DNA from: Treponema sp.
GTDB taxonomy: Bacteria; Spirochaetota; Spirochaetia; Treponematales; Treponemataceae
Assembly: GCA_024691105.1 (NCBI GenBank)
Contig: JAILNY010000157.1
Location: 1 to 6,900, forward strand
DNA length: 6,900 nt
Reading direction: 5' to 3'
The notes under the pieces are model-generated. The model made no database searches, was not told the origin of the DNA, and worked only from the letters and a program-made list of their open reading frames with translations. A program made the position numbers and the translations under genes. Of the stretch, positions 1 through 4,222 are shown piece after piece. Every line of letters begins with the position of its first letter. Position 1 is the first letter of the stretch.

Positions 1-1841
1 CGGCCTTCAAGATTACCCAAAAGATAGCGGCTTGCGTTCCATACTTTGTTACAGAAGCGTGAACCGAGTTTAAATGAATCTTTATCAATAAGGATGTCCT
101 GTCCCTGGGCACACATAAAGCCAAGAGTAAACTTAAGGGCATCGGCACCGTACATGTCAATAATTTCAAGAGGGTCCATTCCGTTGCCTAAAGACTTTGA
201 CATCTTACGTCCCTGCTTGTCGCGCACAAGTCCGTGAATGTAAATATCGTGGAACGGCGCTTTTCCTGTAAATTCAAGACCAGCCATAATCATACGGCTA
301 ACCCAGAAGAAGATAATATCGTAAGCAGTTACCAAAGCTGTTGTCGGATAGAATTTTTCAAGGTCAACTGTCTTTTCAGGCCAGCCTAAAGTTGAGAACG
401 GCCACAGCCATGAAGAGAACCATGTATCAAGAACATCCGGATCCTGTTTAAGATCTTCTGCACCGCATCCGCATTTAGGACACTTAGTCGGGTCTTCGCG
501 GCTAACGATAACTTCACCACACTTCTGACAATACCATACAGGAATTCTGTGTCCCCACCAGATCTGGCGGCTTACACACCAGTCACGGATATTAACAAGC
601 CACTGCTCGTATGTGTTTTCCCATTTCTGTGGGAAGAACTGGATATCGCCTGCTTTCCATGCAGCTAAGGCTTTGTCTGCCATCGGCTTCATCTTAACAA
701 ACCACTGGTCGCTCAAGTATGGTTCTACGACAGTCTTACAGCGATAGCAGTGACCTACCGAGTGAACCATTTTTTCTTCGCCCTTAAAGAGGCCTGCTGC
801 ATCGAGATCTTCGATTACGAGTTTGCGTGCTTCTTCCGGTTTAAGTCCGCGGTATTTTTCCGGAACGTTTTCGTTCATGCGTCCGTCCGGAGTAAGAAGG
901 TTGATTACTTCGAGGTTGTGTCTCTTACCTACTTCCTACTCGTTAGGGTCATGGGCAGGAGTAATCTTTACCATACCGGTTCCAAATTCTTTATCTACGT
1001 AATCATCTGCGATGATAGGAATTTCTTTTCCTGTAAGAGGGAGCTTTAACATCTTTCCAACAAGGGACGTATAGCGTTCGTCTGTAGGGTTTACTGCAAC
1101 GGCTGTATCACCGAAGAATGTTTCAGGACGGGTTGTAGCAACTTCGATTCTGCCGCTTCCGTCTGCGTATTCATAATAGATGTGATACATTGCACCCTGT
1201 GTATCTTCGTGATCAACTTCATCATCAGCAAGAGCTGTCCCACAGCGTGGACACCAGTTTACAAGGCGTTTACCGCGATACATAAGACCGCGCTCATACA
1301 ATGTAACAAATACATCTCGAACAGCCTTACTCAAGCCTTCGTCCATTGTAAAGCGTTCGCGCTGCCAGTCAGTTGAGTTACCAAGTTTTCTCTGCTGTTT
1401 TACGATTGTATTGTGATGATCTTCTTTTACAGTCCATGTGCGCTCAATAAATTTTTCGCGTCCAAGATCATTACGAGTCTTTCCTTCTTTTTTGAGCTGT
1501 CGTTCAACAACGTTCTGAGTTGCGATTCCGGCATGGTCAGTTCCTGTAAGCCAGAGAGTATTATCTCCCTTCATACGGTGATAGCGTACAACGATGTCCT
1601 GAAGTGTGTTGTTAAGACCATGTCCCATGTGGAGCACACCTGTGACGTTTGGAGGAGGAATGACGACAGAATATGTATTTGTTTTTTTGTTGCAGTCTGC
1701 ACACTGGCAGTTAAAAAATTCATGTACAGGAGAGTCCTTGTCAGACTGAGGTTTAAAATAACCTTTACTCTCCCACTCTGCATAGATTCTGTCTTCAAAG
1801 CTTTTTGGTTCGTAAGCTTTTTCTAGTTCAATAGCTTTCAT
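1..1841 (-). pseudogene. valS: Valyl-tRNA synthetase, 3' end beyond window, interrupted by one in-frame TAG
   Basis: ValS (class I aminoacyl-tRNA synthetase) charges tRNA-Val with valine in the cytoplasm and edits misacylated Thr-tRNA. The ATG at 1841 begins MKAIELEKAY and has a good ribosome site. Visible landmarks are PPPNVTG followed by the HMGH signature (residues 71-74), TDHAGIATQ (101-109), the zinc-type pair CPRC (197-200), the editing-domain ATTRPETFFGDTAV stretch (235-248) and ITPAHDPN (293-300). Codon 302 is TAG (936-938). The same frame then stays open to the left edge for 311 codons with typical ValS sequence: VGKRHNLEVINLL, a CxxC zinc ribbon, DTWFSSWLWPFSTLGWP and the KMSKS loop (nt 192-206). 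ValS is usually about 880-950 residues, so roughly 270 or more C-terminal residues lie outside. Apart from the TAG there is no frameshift or second stop. The identification is secure. Whether the gene is truly broken is not: a nonsense mutation, a sequence error or suppression are all possible. A 301-residue product would lack the KMSKS half of the active site. Confidence 0.93.
936..938 (-). other. valS: In-frame amber codon inside valS
   Basis: On the coding strand the codons read CAT GAC CCT AAC GAG TAG GAA GTA GGT AAG. Family members read HDPND(Y or F)EVGKRH here, so the stop replaces a conserved aromatic residue and the preceding residue is Glu where Asp is usual. A Tyr codon (TAC or TAT) becomes TAG by one base change. 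No frameshift is involved, because conserved sequence resumes at the next codon in the same frame. Confidence 0.9.
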
Positions 1842-1847
1842 CTTCTG

Positions 1848-1853
1848 TCCTCT
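1848..1853 (-). promoter_or_regulatory. Shine-Dalgarno site of valS
   Basis: The coding strand reads AGAGGA six bases before the ATG at 1841, a strong anti-16S match. It fixes the start of valS. It lies in the 14-base gap after the acyltransferase stop codon, which supports independent initiation within a shared transcript. Confidence 0.8.
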
Positions 1854-1855
1854 TT

Positions 1856-2671
1856 TTATTTATATGGCTCTTCGCCAAAACATTCTTTATAAAGATTGCA
1901 TACTGCTTTAAACGTTGCATCCTTAAGATACAGCGTATTTTCTTTTCTGCCTAATTCAGGCTTTGGATAAATCGGTGGCAGAACATGAAGTTCGCCTACT
2001 TTTTTATCGCTGAATTTTTTTCTAAAATCAGACGGCTCTTTAAATACGATAAAGGTCGGTACAACCGGAACATTATTTATTGCTGCCGTATGAAAAGCGC
2101 CTTCGATAAAAGGTCGCGGTTTTTCATAACGAGGCCACATTGCTTTTTCAGGGTAGAATAAAACAAAGCGGTTTTTCTTTAACAAAGTCGCAGTTGTATG
2201 CGAAAGGTTTTTCATTGCGCTAAAGCAGTCCGAAAAAGGAATACATCCGGCGCCGCGCAAAAGAATTCCTAGCGGACCTTTCATATTGTTAAACTCTGCA
2301 ACTGTAATATAAAGCTTATGTCCAAAAGTTGCGGCGCGTACAAAAAAACTGTCAAAGATATGAACATGATTACATGTAACAACAGCCGCTTTAAGGCCCT
2401 TAAAATTTTCCCGCCCGATTATACGACCGCTTCCCATTCCGATAAAACAGAGAAGTCTTGCTGCTGACATTGCAAGAAAGCGCGCAATAAAAGACCAGAT
2501 TACCTTTACAGGATTTTTTGGAAGGTATACAAAATCGGCAGTTACCTTTTGCATGCCTTCCCAGTCTACAGGCTGAACGTCGTCGTTATAACGGCCTTCT
2601 TTTTCTGCAAGCGCAATATTATTGCGGATAATATCTTTTGTTTCTTTTGAAGCGCCTGCGATATCTTTCAT
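1856..2671 (-). CDS. PlsC-like lysophospholipid/glycerolipid acyltransferase family protein
   Basis: The 271-residue product belongs to the PlsC-type acyltransferase superfamily, which transfers an acyl chain from acyl-ACP or acyl-CoA to a lysolipid such as lysophosphatidic acid at the inner membrane. The catalytic HX4D motif is intact (H102 to D107, in NHVHIFDS). Block II is represented by GCIPFSD (142-148). Block III is YPEKAMW (173-179) instead of the classical FPEGTRS. Block IV is VPVVP (201-205), preceded by PRPFIEGAFHTA (185-196). A hydrophobic stretch at about 57-79 could anchor it to the membrane. The altered block III resembles a subgroup I recall with a YPE-x-x-MW signature, so the protein is probably active, but the acyl acceptor is uncertain. 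The ATG shares one base with the glycosyltransferase stop codon, implying translational coupling. The gene ends in TAA, 14 bases before valS. The neighbouring glycosyltransferase suggests a role in phospholipid or glycolipid synthesis, which is inference. Confidence 0.87.
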   Translation of the reverse strand: MKDIAGASKETKDIIRNNIALAEKEGRYNDDVQPVDWEGMQKVTADFVYLPKNPVKVIWSFIARFLAMSAARLLCFIGMGSGRIIGRENFKGLKAAVVTCNHVHIFDSFFVRAATFGHKLYITVAEFNNMKGPLGILLRGAGCIPFSDCFSAMKNLSHTTATLLKKNRFVLFYPEKAMWPRYEKPRPFIEGAFHTAAINNVPVVPTFIVFKEPSDFRKKFSDKKVGELHVLPPIYPKPELGRKENTLYLKDATFKAVCNLYKECFGEEPYK

Positions 2672-2673
2672 TA
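2671..2673 (-). other. TAATG stop/start overlap coupling glycosyltransferase and acyltransferase
   Basis: The TAA of the glycosyltransferase and the ATG of the acyltransferase share base 2671. Such an overlap normally means termination-reinitiation coupling and balanced output of the two proteins. Confidence 0.85.
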
Positions 2674-4059
2674 TTTTAATCCCTGTAATGCCTTTGCCGC
2701 AGGACTGTTTTCATTGTCCTCGTCATCAATACGGTCAATAGACACCCATGTATTTTCCTTTTTTCCTTTTGCAAGCATATAGAATGCCCAGAAGAAAAAT
2801 CCTGCATATTCAGAAATATAAAATGGCGAAATAAAAAGTACGGCAAGTTTTTCTGCAAAAGAAATTTTTAAAACCTTTCTGTCTGCGATAAGCGCAAGAA
2901 GTCCATAAACCCAAAGCACTCCATAAATTGAAAGGAAGATTATAAATGCCTTTACAAAAAGGTTAATTACCTGTGCATCTAAAAAGCCAAGATTTCTCCA
3001 TGAAATAATTCCTGTTACAACAAAAGTCAAACAACAGATTGCAGCAGGTCCAAAGAAAACACCAAGCGGAATAAATGAATACAAAAAGTCAAAGCATCCC
3101 CAGAGATTTCCGCGGAGTGCAAAGCGTTCTTCTTTTGTCAAAGATTCATCGTTCCACTTTGCCTTGTCTTCGTGATATTTTTTAACAACATCTTTTCTGT
3201 ACTTTCCAGAAACCTGAGCGTAACCTAAAAGCCAGCGGCGGCGGCGGTCGTTAGCGCTCTTGTGCGACATACTTTCTTCTGTGTATGTAATTGCTGGCTC
3301 GTAATAAAAAATTGAGCGACCTTCGATGAGTGAAGAAATTGCAAGTTCAAAGTCTTCTGTAAATGAACGGTACGGCCAGCCGCCAAGTTTTTTAATGACG
3401 CGGTCAGTAATCATAATTCCTGTTCCACAAATAGAAGCGTGCATAGAATACTTAGATCTAAAGCAGTTTCCAAGCTTATCAAGGAATGTGTAAATAAGTC
3501 CGTTACAGTTTACAACCCAGTTGCGGTATTCTTTTCCAAAAAGATAATTCTTGATACATCTTTTTCCAAGAATAATATCACGGTCAGACAAAAGAGAATT
3601 ATTCATCTCTAAAACAAAATCCTTGTCCACAATATTGTCTGCGTCTACAATGATATAACCTGCATACTTTTTCTTTGAATCAAGAATATATCTTAACGCA
3701 CCGTCAAGAGCATCGCCCTTGCAGGTCTGGTCATCAACCACTCTGCAGATTGTATTCTTATATTTTTTACAAAGACTTACAGTCGGATCCTTTTTATCTG
3801 CGACAATTACGTAAGTATCAAAATACTTTGAATCATAAGTCTGCGCTGCAAGGCTGTCTAAAAGATGAACAACTCCTTTTTCGTTTCGTGCAGGAACTAA
3901 AACAGCAAGATGATTCTTTTTTGGATTTGAAAGTTTTACAGGCTTTTTAAATCCTTCAATGTAATAAAGCATACGAGGAATATAAATAAGGAATGCAATA
4001 AGTGAACAAAACAAAAATACATTAAAAATAAGTTTTGCAGTTTCTATAGTAATTAACAT
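2671..4059 (-). CDS. Membrane-bound family 2 glycosyltransferase
   Basis: The 462-residue product has the layout of inverting GT-A (GT2, COG1215-like) enzymes that use a nucleotide sugar at the cytoplasmic face of the membrane. One transmembrane helix lies at about 9-33. The glycosyltransferase domain follows, with the VPARNE nucleotide-binding start (55-60), a DAD metal-binding motif (139-141), the TED catalytic base motif (234-236) and an RxxRW acceptor-site motif (272-276, RRRRW). Further hydrophobic segments lie at about 325-352, 367-392 and 404-430, and the tail is acidic (about 442-450). This resembles PgaC/IcaA- and BcsA-type cores without a PilZ domain. It could be processive or could add a single sugar to a lipid; the sugar and acceptor cannot be read from sequence. 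The ATG at 4059 is supported because an in-frame TAG lies three codons upstream and the next Met (30) would remove the first helix. There is no Shine-Dalgarno sequence. The stop overlaps the next gene's start (TAATG). Confidence 0.9.
   Translation of the reverse strand: MLITIETAKLIFNVFLFCSLIAFLIYIPRMLYYIEGFKKPVKLSNPKKNHLAVLVPARNEKGVVHLLDSLAAQTYDSKYFDTYVIVADKKDPTVSLCKKYKNTICRVVDDQTCKGDALDGALRYILDSKKKYAGYIIVDADNIVDKDFVLEMNNSLLSDRDIILGKRCIKNYLFGKEYRNWVVNCNGLIYTFLDKLGNCFRSKYSMHASICGTGIMITDRVIKKLGGWPYRSFTEDFELAISSLIEGRSIFYYEPAITYTEESMSHKSANDRRRRWLLGYAQVSGKYRKDVVKKYHEDKAKWNDESLTKEERFALRGNLWGCFDFLYSFIPLGVFFGPAAICCLTFVVTGIISWRNLGFLDAQVINLFVKAFIIFLSIYGVLWVYGLLALIADRKVLKISFAEKLAVLFISPFYISEYAGFFFWAFYMLAKGKKENTWVSIDRIDDEDNENSPAAKALQGLK
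2680..2684 (-). promoter_or_regulatory. Probable Shine-Dalgarno site of the acyltransferase gene
   Basis: AGGGA on the coding strand lies eight bases before the ATG at 2671, inside the last codons of the glycosyltransferase. It is a moderate match that would help reinitiation and supports the chosen start. Confidence 0.55.
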
Positions 4060-4063
4060 AATG

Positions 4064-4077
4064 CACTAATTCTAGTG
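4064..4077. repeat. Small inverted repeat covering the -10 box
   Basis: CACTA and TAGTG flank a four-base centre (ATTC on the plus strand), forming a 14-bp dyad that contains the whole -10 hexamer. It could be an operator, or chance, since the arms are only five bases long. Confidence 0.4.
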
Positions 4078-4097
4078 ATTTTTGAAAGTTTGGTCAA
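4069..4097 (-). promoter_or_regulatory. Sigma-70-type promoter for the glycosyltransferase-acyltransferase-valS operon
   Basis: On the minus strand the -35 box is TTGACC (4097-4092, 5/6 match) and the -10 box is TAGAAT (4074-4069, 5/6 match), separated by exactly 17 bases. With the usual spacing the first transcribed base would be the A at 4062, giving a leader of three bases before the ATG at 4059, or none if the A of ATG is used. This explains why no Shine-Dalgarno sequence precedes that gene. The prediction rests on sequence only; the consensus match, spacing and position are all favourable. Confidence 0.65.
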
Positions 4098-4137
4098 ACA
4101 CCGCTCGTACCTTCACTTCAGGATAAACACCGCTTGT
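4092..4137. repeat. Pair of 17-bp direct repeats upstream of and overlapping the -35 box
   Basis: The segments at 4092-4108 and 4121-4137 match at 14 of 17 positions, sharing the core AAACACCGCT-x-GT, with starts 29 bases apart. The left copy contains the -35 hexamer of the operon promoter. They may be regulator-binding sites or subunits of a larger repeated intergenic element. Confidence 0.6.
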
Positions 4138-4222
4138 TGCGGGCGGCACGAGTTTGCTTCGCAAACTCTGTGTCCATTATCGCCAGGCGGCGCGAGTTTG
4201 CATGCACTACTGCGGTGTATCC
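4121..4222. repeat. Candidate palindromic intergenic element with internal repeats
   Basis: The ends are imperfect inverted repeats: GGATAAACACCGC at 4121-4133 against GCGGTGTATCC at 4212-4222, pairing with a two-base gap. Inside are a near-perfect hairpin (4147-4172) and two 17-bp direct repeats at 4141-4157 and 4185-4201 (15 of 17 identical, core CGAGTTTGC). This density of structure in about 100 bp is unlike the surrounding DNA and is locally richer in G and C. It resembles a REP- or MITE-like element, but only one copy is visible here. It overlaps the last codons and the stop of the M16 gene. Confidence 0.5.
4147..4172. repeat. Strong hairpin, 8-bp perfect stem plus 3 bp
   Basis: GAGTTTGC (4150-4157) and GCAAACTC (4161-4168) pair around a three-base TTC loop, and CAC (4147-4149) pairs with GTG (4170-4172) after a single-base bulge. 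No T-run follows on either strand, so it is not a standard intrinsic terminator, although it could stabilise the 3' end of the M16 mRNA. Confidence 0.75.

Noticed and set aside
936..938. TAG in valS read as pyrrolysine, selenocysteine or a genome-wide reassigned codon
   Set aside because: Pyrrolysine is confined to other protein families and selenocysteine uses TGA. Gln reassignment does not suit a Tyr/Phe site. Another gene here appears to end in TAG (4207-4209), though a nearby TAA keeps this from being decisive.
750..1049. Plus-strand open frame of 99 codons over the valS stop region
   Set aside because: Antisense shadow of conserved ValS sequence; no independent support.
1413..1826. Plus-strand open frame of 137 codons antisense to valS
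   Set aside because: It mirrors conserved ValS codons, shows no family features or ribosome site, and is a shadow of the real gene.
3675..3950. Plus-strand open frame of 91 codons
   Set aside because: Lies opposite the catalytic part of the glycosyltransferase; composition and position fit a shadow frame.
4147..4172. Hairpin as a rho-independent terminator for the M16 gene
   Set aside because: No T-rich tract follows the stem on either strand.
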